Shown one piece after another: positions 1 to 7,629 of a stretch of DNA of 35,072 bases; the stretch's first letter is position 1, and the number at the start of each line of letters is the position of its first letter. This DNA comes from an uncultured bacterium. Its GTDB lineage: Bacteria > Patescibacteriota > Minisyncoccia > Phycocordibacterales > CAIZLB01. The stretch is taken from assembly GCA_903936565.1 (NCBI GenBank), contig CAIZVZ010000011.1, positions 1 through 35,072 on the forward strand, given 5' to 3'. The position numbers were made by a program, and so were the translations under genes. The notes beneath the pieces were generated by a model. The model had not been told where the DNA came from. It saw only the letters and a list, made by a program, of their open reading frames with translations, and ran no database searches.

Positions 1-1
1 C

Positions 2-571
2 TCACACGCTCCAAGTACAGCAACTTCAACAACTGTAACTGGTTTGACTGCAAATACGAGTTATCTTTTTGCTGTATCAGCAATTAACTCTGTTGGAACT
101 AGTTCTCCAGCTACGGTAAGTACATCTACGAGTGCTGTGGTTGAGGAAAACAATTCACCAGCAACTTCATCACCAACGGTTATAACACCGCCAACACCAA
201 GCAATACAAGCACCATAAGCACTGGTGGAGGTAGTTTGCCTGCATATTTATTAAAGTCATTACTTGCAGGAGATGTAAAATCAGAGGTGCGAGCAAACAA
301 TTCTAAAACTCCAATAGCTTTTACAAAGTCATTAAAATCTGGGTCTTCGGGCGAAGAGGTAAAGAACCTACAAATATTCCTAAATAAAAATGGCTTTTTG
401 ATCAATAGCAAAAAAGGAAAGGTTGGATCTATTGGACACGAAACAAAAACATTCAGTTCATTAACAAAAAATGCACTAATGAAATATCAGAAGAAATTTA
501 AAATTTACCCTGCTGATGGAACATTAAATAAGGCAACAAGGTCTCATATAAACAAAAAAAATAATAATTAG
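2..571 (+). CDS. Surface protein, C-terminal part (FN3 tail plus peptidoglycan-binding domain), 5' truncated
   Basis: The reading frame is open from base 2, so the listed TTG start at 44 is internal and the gene begins outside the window. The first ~45 residues read like the end of a fibronectin type III domain (TVTGLTANTSYLFAVSA). A Ser/Thr/Pro-rich linker of about 60 residues follows. The last ~80 residues match the peptidoglycan_binding_1 fold: SGEEVKNLQIFLNKNGF, a VGS.G.ET segment, then TKNALMKYQKKF and a PADGTLNKATRSHIN ending. From family knowledge, this layout fits a secreted protein that binds the cell wall through its C-terminus while FN3 modules project outward. It is the only convincing plus-strand gene, and it ends at a hairpin terminator shared with convergent dnaJ. 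The function of the missing N-terminal part is unknown. Confidence 0.8.
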   Translation, partial: SHAPSTATSTTVTGLTANTSYLFAVSAINSVGTSSPATVSTSTSAVVEENNSPATSSPTVITPPTPSNTSTISTGGGSLPAYLLKSLLAGDVKSEVRANNSKTPIAFTKSLKSGSSGEEVKNLQIFLNKNGFLINSKKGKVGSIGHETKTFSSLTKNALMKYQKKFKIYPADGTLNKATRSHINKKNNN

Positions 572-585
572 GATTAGGATTAGAT

Positions 586-616
586 AAAAAACCTCAGAAA
601 TTTCTGAGGTTTTTTA
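586..616. terminator. Bidirectional Rho-independent terminator between convergent genes
   Basis: A perfect 9-bp inverted repeat (CCTCAGAAA/TTTCTGAGG, 592-609) is flanked by an A-run on the left and a T-run on the right. It therefore gives a U-tract in either direction. It sits between the plus-strand surface gene and the end of minus-strand dnaJ. Confidence 0.85.
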
Positions 617-646
617 TGTGTTTTACATTATATTTATTCTATTAAA

Positions 647-1768
647 TTATAGACCTTCCCTCCTTAAGTCCTCCAATAGTTTCTTTGACTCCCTTGATAA
701 TTTCTTTGGAATATTTATAGAAATCTTAAACAATAAATCACCTCTGTGTGACGCTTTATTATCCATCGGAACCCCCCGACTCCTAACCCTAAGCATTTCT
801 CCATGAGTGATTCCAGCTGGGATTGTCAAAGTTAGTTCTCCATCCAGTGCTTCAACTCTTACATCCGCCCCAAGTAGCGCGTCTGTCAACTTGATGTCAA
901 GAGGATATATCAAATTATATCCATCCTTAACAATCTTTGAGTGATTCTTGATGTGAAGTTTGACATATAAATCGCCCGAAATTCCACCAGTTACTGACTC
1001 ACCTTTTCCTTGAACTCTAAGTGAATCGCCTGGATTAATTCCTGGAGGAATAATTACATTTATTGTTTCAGTACTATGAGTGGTTCCCACACCTCTACAG
1101 ACATGACATTTCTCCTTTGGCACTTTACCTGTTCCAAAACATTTATCACACGTCACTGCATTTTGCATTTGACCAAAGAATGTACGTTTAATTTCGTGAA
1201 CGGTTCCAGTTCCATGGCATGTAGCACAATCATCAAATTTAGTATTTGACTCTCCTCTTGTGCCGTCACAGTGCTTACAGGTGCTATCCTTGCTGACTTG
1301 TATTTGTTCTTCTTTTCCAAAAATAGAGGATTTGAAATCAAGTTCAATATCGATTTCAATGTCTCGTCCCCTTCTTTGTTTTTTGGATGACCCTCTTCCC
1401 CCACCACCAAACATACTTCCAAAGATATCCCCTAAATCAAATTCAACTCCATTACCTCCAAAACCTTGTCCACCAAATCCTCCTTGAAAACCTGAAAAAT
1501 CAAAACCTCCAAATCCACCCTGACCTTGGCCATTGAATCCCCCACCACCAAATCCACTTGGACCATCAGCGCCAAACTGATCATATTGAGCACGCTTATT
1601 GTCATCAGACAGCGTACTATATGCCTCAGATATTTCTTTGAATTTATCCGCGTTCTTTGGATTTTTATCTGGGTGATGCTCGTGCGCTAGTTTTCTGAAT
1701 GCCTTTTTTATATCATCCTTACTTGCTCCTTTATCAACCCCCAGTGATTTATAATAGTCTTTTGCCAT
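647..1768 (-). CDS. dnaJ: Chaperone protein DnaJ (Hsp40)
   Basis: DnaJ is the co-chaperone that delivers unfolded clients to DnaK and stimulates its ATPase in the cytoplasm. The protein shows the full type I layout. A J domain occupies residues 1-70 with the HPD motif at about 32-34. A long Gly/Phe-rich region follows (about 70-125). Four zinc-binding CxxCxGxG repeats lie at roughly 163-228 (CKHCDGTRG, CATCHGTGT, CDKCFGTGK, CHVCRGVGT), followed by the two beta-rich C-terminal domains. At 373 aa it has the usual length. It lies 130 nt downstream of dnaK on the same strand, and the spacer holds strong hairpins. No Shine-Dalgarno is seen before the ATG. Confidence 0.98.
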   Translation of the reverse strand: MAKDYYKSLGVDKGASKDDIKKAFRKLAHEHHPDKNPKNADKFKEISEAYSTLSDDNKRAQYDQFGADGPSGFGGGGFNGQGQGGFGGFDFSGFQGGFGGQGFGGNGVEFDLGDIFGSMFGGGGRGSSKKQRRGRDIEIDIELDFKSSIFGKEEQIQVSKDSTCKHCDGTRGESNTKFDDCATCHGTGTVHEIKRTFFGQMQNAVTCDKCFGTGKVPKEKCHVCRGVGTTHSTETINVIIPPGINPGDSLRVQGKGESVTGGISGDLYVKLHIKNHSKIVKDGYNLIYPLDIKLTDALLGADVRVEALDGELTLTIPAGITHGEMLRVRSRGVPMDNKASHRGDLLFKISINIPKKLSRESKKLLEDLRREGL

Positions 1769-1786
1769 TTTGTGTTTTGATTTTCG

Positions 1787-1800
1787 AGGACGATTCCTCT
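1787..1800 (-). other. Small hairpin in the dnaJ leader
   Basis: The sequence GAGGA-NNNN-TCCTC forms a 5-bp stem 18 nt upstream of the dnaJ start. The stem contains the only purine-rich GAGGA near dnaJ, so it could hide a weak ribosome-binding site. The role is inferred only. Confidence 0.35.
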
Positions 1801-1825
1801 TTTATTTTATTAATTGTATGACGAA

Positions 1826-1879
1826 TGTCTCTCGTGCAATGGTTGCACGATAGACACCCGCTCGCACAGAAGCGTGCGA
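1826..1879 (-). other. Two strong hairpins in the dnaK-dnaJ spacer
   Basis: Hairpin 1 (1826-1856) has the core TCGTGCAA-TGG-TTGCACGA. GTCT/AGAC extends it past one mismatch to about 13 bp. Hairpin 2 (1862-1879) is TCGCAC-AGAAGC-GTGCGA. No U-tract follows either on the minus strand, so they do not look like simple terminators. Their place between co-oriented dnaK and dnaJ suggests an mRNA-processing or stability element that sets the DnaK:DnaJ ratio. That role is inferred. Confidence 0.6.
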
Positions 1880-1898
1880 TTTGTAAAAAATAGTTTAA

Positions 1899-3812
1899 CT
1901 ACTTTGTCTCAGCGTCTCTAATGTTTTCTCCTTCGGCTTGTCCTGTTGATGAAGTATCAGATCCCGCTCCAGCTTCAGCACCTTCAGTTGCAGCACCCTC
2001 AGGTGTTGCTCCAGCCTTACTCATGGCTTCACCAATTTTAGACATCTCAGCTGATAATTCCTCGGTTGCCTTTTTAACAGCATCCAGCTCTCCTGTGTCC
2101 TTAATTGCACGAAGTGCAGAAATCTTTTCTTCAACGCCAGTTACAATTTCAGCTGGGATTTTCTCTTTATTTTCCTTGATAGCCTTCTCCGCTGTGTAGA
2201 TCATGTTATCTGCCATGTTTCTTGCTTCAATTTCTTCCTTCTTCTTTTCATCTTCAGCCGCATACATTTCAGCATCCTTCTTCATCTTCTCGATATCATC
2301 CTTTGAAAGACTTGAACTTGCTTCAATTCTAATTGACTGCTCTTTGTTTGTAGTCTTTTCTTTTGCTTTCACATTTAGAATTCCGTTTGCATCAACATCA
2401 AATGTTACTTCAACTTGTGGCATTCCTCTAGGTGCTGGTGGAATACCATCTAGAATAAATCGTCCGAGTGACTTGTTGTCTTTTGCAAGAGCACGCTCCC
2501 CTTGAACAATGTGAATTTCCACAGATGGTTGATTATCAGCTGCAGTTGAAAAGATTTGTGAACGAGATGTTGGAATGGTTGTGTTTCTCTCTACTAATTT
2601 TGTTGCAACATTTCCCATAGTCTCAATTCCAAGTGAAAGTGGAATAACATCGAGAAGTAAAATATCTTTTACGTCTCCCGCCAAAACTCCACCTTGAATT
2701 GCAGCGCCAAGCGCCACAACTTCATCTGGGTTAATAGTCTGATTTGGTTCCTTACCAAAGAAAGCCTTAACAGCTTCTCTGATTTTTGGCATTCTTGTTT
2801 GGCCTCCAACCAGGATTACTTCATTAATTTCTCCAACCTTAAATGGTGATGCCTCCAAAGCACGCTTTGTGATTTGCATTGCACGCTCAACATACTCATC
2901 TGCAATTTCTTCCAATTTTGCACGAGTTAATTTAAGCACCAAGTGTCTTGGTCCTGATTCATCGTTTGCAATGAATGGAATATTAATTTCAGTTTCTGTT
3001 GCAGTTGAGAGTTCAATCTTTGCCTTCTCAGCTGACTCATCAAGTCTTTGCATTGCAAGAGGATCTTTCTTAAGATCAATTCCATTCTCTTTCTTAAATT
3101 CATCAGCAATGTAATTCAAAAGCTTATAGTCAATGTCACGACCTCCAAGTCTGTGGTCTCCGTCTGTTGCCTTAACTTCCACAACATCATCACCCACTTC
3201 AAGAATTGAGATATCAAATGTACCTCCTCCAAAGTCGAATACTGCAAGTTTCTCATCCTTCTTTTTGTTGAATCCATAAGCAAGAGCTGCAGCCGTTGGC
3301 TCATTGATGATTCTCATTACCTCAAGTCCCGCAATCTTTCCAGCGTCCTTTGTCGCTTGTCTTTGTGAGTCATTGAAGTATGCAGGAACGGTAATAACCG
3401 CTTGAGTGATTTTCTCACCAAGCTTTGCCTCGACGTCTGCCTTTATTTTTGAAAGAATCATCGCTGAAACTTCCTCAGGAGTATAGTTCTTATCTCCCAT
3501 TTTAATATTCACTCCATTGTTATCTGCTTTTGAAATTTCATAAGCAACAGTTTTAAGGTCCGCTTGAACTCCAGATTCATCAAAGCTGTGTCCGATAAAT
3601 CTTTTTATTCCATAAACAGTATTCTTTGGATTTGTCACAGCCTGACGCTTTGCTAATAGTCCAACAAGTCTTTCATTTGTTTTTGAGATTGCGATAATTG
3701 AAGGGGTTGTTCTTGAACCTTCTGCGTTCTCTAGAATCTTTGGTGATCCTGCTTCCATTACAGCAACTGCCGAGTTTGTAGTTCCAAGGTCTATTCCTAT
3801 TATTTTTGACAT
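1899..3812 (-). CDS. dnaK: Molecular chaperone DnaK (Hsp70)
   Basis: DnaK is the ATP-dependent chaperone that binds exposed hydrophobic peptides and cycles with DnaJ and GrpE. The nucleotide-binding domain (about 1-385) opens with [15 protein letters not shown] and carries the [28 protein letters not shown] and [11 protein letters not shown] signatures. The hydrophobic interdomain linker is intact ([13 protein letters not shown]), followed by the beta-sandwich peptide-binding domain and a helical lid. The C-terminus is an Ala/Gly/Glu-rich tail ending in AETK. At 637 aa it is full length. The ATG is preceded by an AT-rich leader without a Shine-Dalgarno. No CIRCE (HrcA) operator is visible upstream. 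grpE is four genes away rather than adjacent. Confidence 0.99.
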   Translation of the reverse strand: MSKIIGIDLGTTNSAVAVMEAGSPKILENAEGSRTTPSIIAISKTNERLVGLLAKRQAVTNPKNTVYGIKRFIGHSFDESGVQADLKTVAYEISKADNNGVNIKMGDKNYTPEEVSAMILSKIKADVEAKLGEKITQAVITVPAYFNDSQRQATKDAGKIAGLEVMRIINEPTAAALAYGFNKKKDEKLAVFDFGGGTFDISILEVGDDVVEVKATDGDHRLGGRDIDYKLLNYIADEFKKENGIDLKKDPLAMQRLDESAEKAKIELSTATETEINIPFIANDESGPRHLVLKLTRAKLEEIADEYVERAMQITKRALEASPFKVGEINEVILVGGQTRMPKIREAVKAFFGKEPNQTINPDEVVALGAAIQGGVLAGDVKDILLLDVIPLSLGIETMGNVATKLVERNTTIPTSRSQIFSTAADNQPSVEIHIVQGERALAKDNKSLGRFILDGIPPAPRGMPQVEVTFDVDANGILNVKAKEKTTNKEQSIRIEASSSLSKDDIEKMKKDAEMYAAEDEKKKEEIEARNMADNMIYTAEKAIKENKEKIPAEIVTGVEEKISALRAIKDTGELDAVKKATEELSAEMSKIGEAMSKAGATPEGAATEGAEAGAGSDTSSTGQAEGENIRDAETK

Positions 3813-3942
3813 AATTATTTAATTTAGTTATTTTTTATAATTTTACGAGTAATATTCTGATAATAGATACTAATAAAAGCCGTGATTTAAACTCAACTCT
3901 AGTTTAGATTAATTAGATTGAATTTTAAATTTGAAAAGTAAA

Positions 3943-4470
3943 TTAAATAATTTTGTTTGGAGATCTTGGCGAAACTGAAGCTATAAGCTGTTTAAGTTTT
4001 GATGACTCTGTACTTTTTGATATCAGCTCGAATCTTGTAATGAATAGTCCCGCGAGTAGCCCAAGTAGAATTGAGAACATCAATACATTTGTTGAACTTT
4101 GATGAGCGGCAAATGAAGGAGAATTTGTTTTAAAAATTGAAGCATCTCTTATAACTTCTTGAAGTAGGATTGGCTCAACTGCATTCTTGATGTGAGCATG
4201 GATTTGTGCAGAAAGCGCTTCGATGTTAATACCCTGAGCTAATTCATCTGAAGAATCAGTCGCGCTACCGCTTGGGTCCGGAAGGGTATTTAAGTTATTT
4301 AGGAAATATTGAACCTCAGTGCCATTAAGCTTTTTGTAAACAAAGTCCTTAGCCTCAAATATCCCAGTACCCGTATTTTGGGCTAAAAAGACAACCACCA
4401 TAAAAACAGCTAATCCAACTTTCATTAGCAATAGCACCTTATGTTTGTAGGTCTTTTGGGCGATTATCAT
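3943..4470 (-). CDS. Two-TM membrane protein of unknown function
   Basis: I do not recognise this 175-aa protein. It has a basic N-terminus, a transmembrane segment at about 12-31 (LLLMKVGLAVFMVVVFLA), an extracytoplasmic middle of about 95 residues, and a second transmembrane segment near 127-146 (VLMFSILLGLLAGLFITRF). A short basic, Ser/Lys-rich cytoplasmic tail ends the protein. The middle contains an acidic/Ser linker and a predicted helix, with no cysteines or obvious catalytic motif. The gene sits directly upstream of dnaK and has its own extended -10 promoter, so dnaK may be read from this transcript as well as from its own leader. It is one of four envelope proteins lying between grpE and dnaK. 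Confidence 0.75.
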   Translation of the reverse strand: MIIAQKTYKHKVLLLMKVGLAVFMVVVFLAQNTGTGIFEAKDFVYKKLNGTEVQYFLNNLNTLPDPSGSATDSSDELAQGINIEALSAQIHAHIKNAVEPILLQEVIRDASIFKTNSPSFAAHQSSTNVLMFSILLGLLAGLFITRFELISKSTESSKLKQLIASVSPRSPNKII

Positions 4471-4484
4471 CTTTTAAGGCTTAT

Positions 4485-4493
4485 ATTATAGCA
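4485..4493 (-). promoter_or_regulatory. Extended -10 promoter (TGC-TATAAT)
   Basis: The minus strand reads TGCTATAAT, a perfect extended -10 box, 14 nt before the ATG of the 175-aa membrane protein. No good -35 is seen at 17 nt, which is usual for extended -10 promoters. The predicted leader is about 7-8 nt. Confidence 0.6.
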
Positions 4494-4531
4494 TGGATGT
4501 CAAGGGCTTTCCAGTTCATTATTAACAATTT

Positions 4532-4927
4532 TTAATTATTCTTTAATGCAGCCCAATTTACCAAGGTATATATATTAACCCCTGTTACCCCTGTGTTTTT
4601 AGAAGCGTTATCCGCCGAGGTTAAATCGTCATTCCTATCTTCTTTCTGAGCCTTAAACTCATTAATTAATTTTTGTTTCAATTCTGCTGTAATTGTTAAT
4701 TTAATCCAAAATTCCTGCGGGCTAATTCTCATGCACAAAATATTTTTATATCTATTTGGTAAATCTGCCTCGCTTACAACTGGATCTACTGGTTTTGATA
4801 AATCCATATAAGGCTCGTACATTCCAGAACAAGATACCTTCATATAAAAGGATGCTAGAATAGATAGTATTGCTATCGCGATTAGCGCCATTATAAACAT
4901 AGAGATCTTATTTATTCCCATGCTCAT
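4532..4927 (-). CDS. Small single-pass membrane-anchored protein of unknown function
   Basis: This 131-aa protein is not recognised. It has one N-terminal transmembrane or signal-anchor segment at about 8-27 (SMFIMALIAIAILSILASFY) and an extracytoplasmic domain of about 100 residues. That domain has two cysteines (SCSGMYEP and ILCMRIS) that could form a disulfide, then a charged helical stretch (LKQKLINEFKAQKEDRND). The first two ATGs are only two codons apart (MSMG), so the start is uncertain by 6 nt. It lies 76 nt downstream of the 342-aa FG-GAP-like protein, with a small hairpin between them. Confidence 0.7.
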   Translation of the reverse strand: MSMGINKISMFIMALIAIAILSILASFYMKVSCSGMYEPYMDLSKPVDPVVSEADLPNRYKNILCMRISPQEFWIKLTITAELKQKLINEFKAQKEDRNDDLTSADNASKNTGVTGVNIYTLVNWAALKNN

Positions 4928-4978
4928 ATTTTACTAGACATATACAGTCTTGCCTATCTAAAAACAGCAAAGTTATAC

Positions 4979-5000
4979 ACAGAGCACTTGGCACCTCTGT
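4979..5000 (-). terminator. Possible weak terminator or attenuator hairpin
   Basis: ACAGAG/CTCTGT forms a 6-bp stem with a 10-nt loop right after the stop codon of the 342-aa gene. A T-rich stretch (GCTGTTTTTAG) begins about 10 nt later, which is too far for a classical terminator. Confidence 0.3.
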
Positions 5001-5003
5001 TAA

Positions 5004-6032
5004 TTACATTCCGGTAGTCAAAGACTCTGCGGACTTAGAATAGCCACTCCCGTTAAATTTAAAAGTTTGCTGATACCACTGTGGCCCCGATCTATATGAA
5101 GAAATAACTTCCTTAGCAACAGAATCAACACTTGGGTTGGATATATTTACTAGTATTGAATTTTTATCAAACTTATTTGTTGATGTATTGAATATGTAAT
5201 AATCATAGAAATTATTTACTCCATTGTATCCAGTTGCAGCAAATACAGCTAAGTCATTATATCCATCAAAATTAGCATCTTGATTTGTAATAAATTTTTG
5301 AAAATTATTAGAATTAACAGCAGTTGCAGCAACCACTGCATCTTCGCTAAGAAATACAGTTTGAAGTACCTTACCGTCTTTCTTGACTGAGAATGTATTT
5401 TCAGAAATAACAAAATCCACACCTTTCTTTGGACTTAATGACAGATCGGTAACTTTAACGAAATTGTCCACATTCCACTTATATCTGATTGTTTCGACGA
5501 CCACATTGCCCCCTCCACCGGTGCCTAATTCGCCCACAACCTCCTTCTTGGAATTATCTATATGGATATTAGCTAAATCGCCCAACTGTTGACTGAGGAC
5601 GAATTTATTATCTTTTGGTTGATAGAGGTAAATATTATAATAATCAATAGCATAACGTCCTTGACCATTCGACACTATTGAAGATATATCATTATACCCA
5701 TCAAAATTAAAGTCGCCATCCGTATCAATCACACGATCCCCAGAAATAATATCCGCAAGCGCTGTATCTCCAAGAATTTCTTGATTAACAGCACCTGTAA
5801 TAGTCATCTTCTTTAGATCACAGGAAAGAACTATCTTAATATTTTTGTCGTCCTTAATTTTTCCATCATAAAGGTGTTCACTCTCTCCACTTAGACATAT
5901 AGACTCCTTATTGTTTGATACGATGGGATTTGGATTGGGACCATAATTAACAAATTGTTTTACAGCATATTCCACCCCTATTAGAATCAACAGGACACAA
6001 AGTATAGCCAATATTTTTGTAATCTTTTTCAT
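5004..6032 (-). CDS. Exported VCBS/XAC2610-like protein with duplicated FDGYND motif
   Basis: This 342-aa membrane-anchored protein has a hydrophobic N-terminus (ILAILCVLLILIGV, about 8-21), so most of it should lie outside the membrane. Two copies of an Asp-rich loop occur, DGDFNFDGYNDISSI (about 106-120) and DANFDGYNDLAVF (about 253-265). Each is followed by a Tyr-rich strand (YYNIYLYQPKDNKF, DYYIFNTSTNKF) and then a segment with an aromatic-rich strand. This resembles FG-GAP/VCBS and XAC2610-related beta-propeller modules, in which the Asp loop binds calcium. The two halves look like an internal duplication. The ligand is unknown. It lies 20 nt downstream of the 286-aa gene and is probably co-transcribed with it. 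Confidence 0.75.
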   Translation of the reverse strand: MKKITKILAILCVLLILIGVEYAVKQFVNYGPNPNPIVSNNKESICLSGESEHLYDGKIKDDKNIKIVLSCDLKKMTITGAVNQEILGDTALADIISGDRVIDTDGDFNFDGYNDISSIVSNGQGRYAIDYYNIYLYQPKDNKFVLSQQLGDLANIHIDNSKKEVVGELGTGGGGNVVVETIRYKWNVDNFVKVTDLSLSPKKGVDFVISENTFSVKKDGKVLQTVFLSEDAVVAATAVNSNNFQKFITNQDANFDGYNDLAVFAATGYNGVNNFYDYYIFNTSTNKFDKNSILVNISNPSVDSVAKEVISSYRSGPQWYQQTFKFNGSGYSKSAESLTTGM

Positions 6033-6052
6033 AATAATAATATTAACATATT

Positions 6053-6913
6053 TTATTTTCTAAACACCTTATCAAAACGCATTAGATCAAAACCATCCAC
6101 CTTTGAATTTATAATTTTTGAATTAGTATTATAAATTAAGCCAACAGTGTTCAAACTATCCATACTGGAATATGTCATATTTCCTAGGAGTTGACCGGTT
6201 TCAGATTTCCATATTCTCCAATTTACAGACGATAACGGTACGTCCAAATGATCTAATTTATTACTTTTAAGCGCGAGTTCAACTTCCGTATTTATTTTTT
6301 TATAAACACCACCTAATGCAACATCAGCATCAGAAAATATCGTTACAACAGAGCATGACTTTTGTTGTAGTACACATCTATACTCCCCTACCCGCTCAAA
6401 TGAACCAGAATCATTAGTTTTACTAATTGAAATTAAGTATTCACGTGATGTACTGGAATATGCGGAGTCTGATATTTTGAATATCGGAGTGGTGTCGCCA
6501 ATAACAAAAATATCCTTCGAGATGCCGGTAAAATCCTTAAATAAAGATAAGTTTGGAATAGAAACGTATTCATCTGAAAAAGCTACACCATCCCTTATTT
6601 GTAAGACATTATTATCTACATTCATATAATCACTGGATGATTTCAAAAATAGATTATTATCCTTTATGTACCAATTACCACTATCAACTTCTCTATCGTG
6701 CAAATAATTTGTATATGTTTTATCATCTTTTAACTCTATCTGCTCGTCGTTATATATACTAGCTATGTATGAAATATTTTCAACTTGTCTAGTCTCACTA
6801 ATCTGCTTAAGTGATTCCAAGTTTAGAAATATCAGACCAGCTAGAATTCCAGCAGTTGCAAAAATAATCAGCATTCCTATTCCTATTCTTTTGAATATAA
6901 AGTTTTTGTACAT
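6053..6913 (-). CDS. Single-pass membrane-anchored protein of unknown function
   Basis: This 286-aa protein is not recognised. A signal anchor lies at about 11-30 (IGMLIIFATAGILAGLIFLN), preceded by basic residues (FKRIG). The rest is predicted extracytoplasmic, beta-rich and polar, with two nearby cysteines (YRCVLQQKSCSV) placed for a disulfide. It starts 31 nt after the end of grpE. The sequence between them has a TATGAT box 6 nt before the ATG, so the gene may be read from both the grpE transcript and its own leaderless one. The next gene follows at 20 nt. Confidence 0.72.
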   Translation of the reverse strand: MYKNFIFKRIGIGMLIIFATAGILAGLIFLNLESLKQISETRQVENISYIASIYNDEQIELKDDKTYTNYLHDREVDSGNWYIKDNNLFLKSSSDYMNVDNNVLQIRDGVAFSDEYVSIPNLSLFKDFTGISKDIFVIGDTTPIFKISDSAYSSTSREYLISISKTNDSGSFERVGEYRCVLQQKSCSVVTIFSDADVALGGVYKKINTEVELALKSNKLDHLDVPLSSVNWRIWKSETGQLLGNMTYSSMDSLNTVGLIYNTNSKIINSKVDGFDLMRFDKVFRK

Positions 6914-6919
6914 ACCTAT

Positions 6920-6925
6920 ATCATA
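6920..6925 (-). promoter_or_regulatory. Possible -10 box (TATGAT) 6 nt before ATG
   Basis: TATGAT on the minus strand lies 6 nt before the start of the 286-aa membrane protein. There is no TG extension and no convincing -35, so the call rests on position alone. Confidence 0.3.
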
Positions 6926-6944
6926 CTAGAATGCATAATACGGT

Positions 6945-7592
6945 CTAGTGTTGAAACACCCTAACCATCGCAGGTCGGAGCACCTTCTCCTTGAACATAT
7001 ACCCCTTTTGAAGTACAGCGGAAACTGTATGATCTAATTTTACATCATCTGTATTATCTACCCCAATCATGTGAAATTTTGCAGGGTCAGCAGGGTCTCC
7101 AATCTCCCCAAATGCCTCTACCCCATTTTTGGCTAAAATTCCCTTAAATTGATTGTAAATTGTCTCCATACCACCCCTCCATTCGCCAGAAACTGCGTTC
7201 CAGGCGTCTTTATTTGACATAGCCATATCAAAGCTGTCTAGTACTGGTAAAAGCTCTTCTAGAAGACCCTGTGCAGCAAATTTATAGAATTCCTGCTTAG
7301 ATTCTTCATCTCTTCTTCGGATATTTATGAACTCTGCCTTTTCCTTTTGCCAACCTGTTAAATATTGCAGTTTTTCATCAATAGCAACCTTCAGTTTTTC
7401 TCGAAGTTGTTTAAGTTTGGCAGAGCTTCCAAGTTCCTTACCCTCCTCGTCAGTATCAACAAACTCCTCAGCGTCAAGGTCGTCAAATTCAGTGTCACCA
7501 GAGTCTATGTCACTAGCTGTTTTAGGAGCGGTAGTTAAGTCGTCATCTAGTTGTATATCGTTGTTTTGGTGTTTGTTTTTGTCGTCTTTCAT
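6945..7592 (-). CDS. grpE: Nucleotide exchange factor GrpE
   Basis: GrpE releases ADP from DnaK and so resets the chaperone cycle. The 215-aa protein has a disordered, strongly acidic N-terminus (about 1-55). A long helix that forms the dimer coiled coil follows (about 56-105, KLKQLREKLKVAIDEKLQYL). After it come the four-helix-bundle residues LLEELLPVLDSFDMAM and the C-terminal beta domain with the family signature (VLQKGYMFKEKVLRPAMVRV). It starts 16 nt after the ABC exporter stop, but a near-consensus promoter overlaps the end of the exporter gene. grpE can therefore be expressed separately, probably without a leader. Four envelope genes separate it from dnaK. Confidence 0.95.
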   Translation of the reverse strand: MKDDKNKHQNNDIQLDDDLTTAPKTASDIDSGDTEFDDLDAEEFVDTDEEGKELGSSAKLKQLREKLKVAIDEKLQYLTGWQKEKAEFINIRRRDEESKQEFYKFAAQGLLEELLPVLDSFDMAMSNKDAWNAVSGEWRGGMETIYNQFKGILAKNGVEAFGEIGDPADPAKFHMIGVDNTDDVKLDHTVSAVLQKGYMFKEKVLRPAMVRVFQH

Positions 7593-7600
7593 AGGATCTG

Positions 7601-7629
7601 ATTATATATTAGGCTGTCTTTTTTGTTAA
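7601..7629 (-). promoter_or_regulatory. grpE promoter inside the ABC exporter 3' end
   Basis: The minus strand reads TTAACA, a 17-nt spacer, then TATAAT. This is one mismatch from sigma-70 consensus at -35 and perfect at -10. The -10 ends 8 nt before the grpE ATG, so the transcript would be leaderless or carry 1-2 extra nt. The -35 lies in the last codons of the exporter. Confidence 0.75.

Noticed and set aside
2-43. TTG at 44 as the true start of the first ORF
   Set aside because: The same frame is open to the window edge and encodes FN3-like residues, so the gene is truncated by the window.
3813-3942. CIRCE/HrcA operator upstream of dnaK
   Set aside because: No TTAGCACTC-N9-GAGTGCTAA or near match exists on either strand in the gap.
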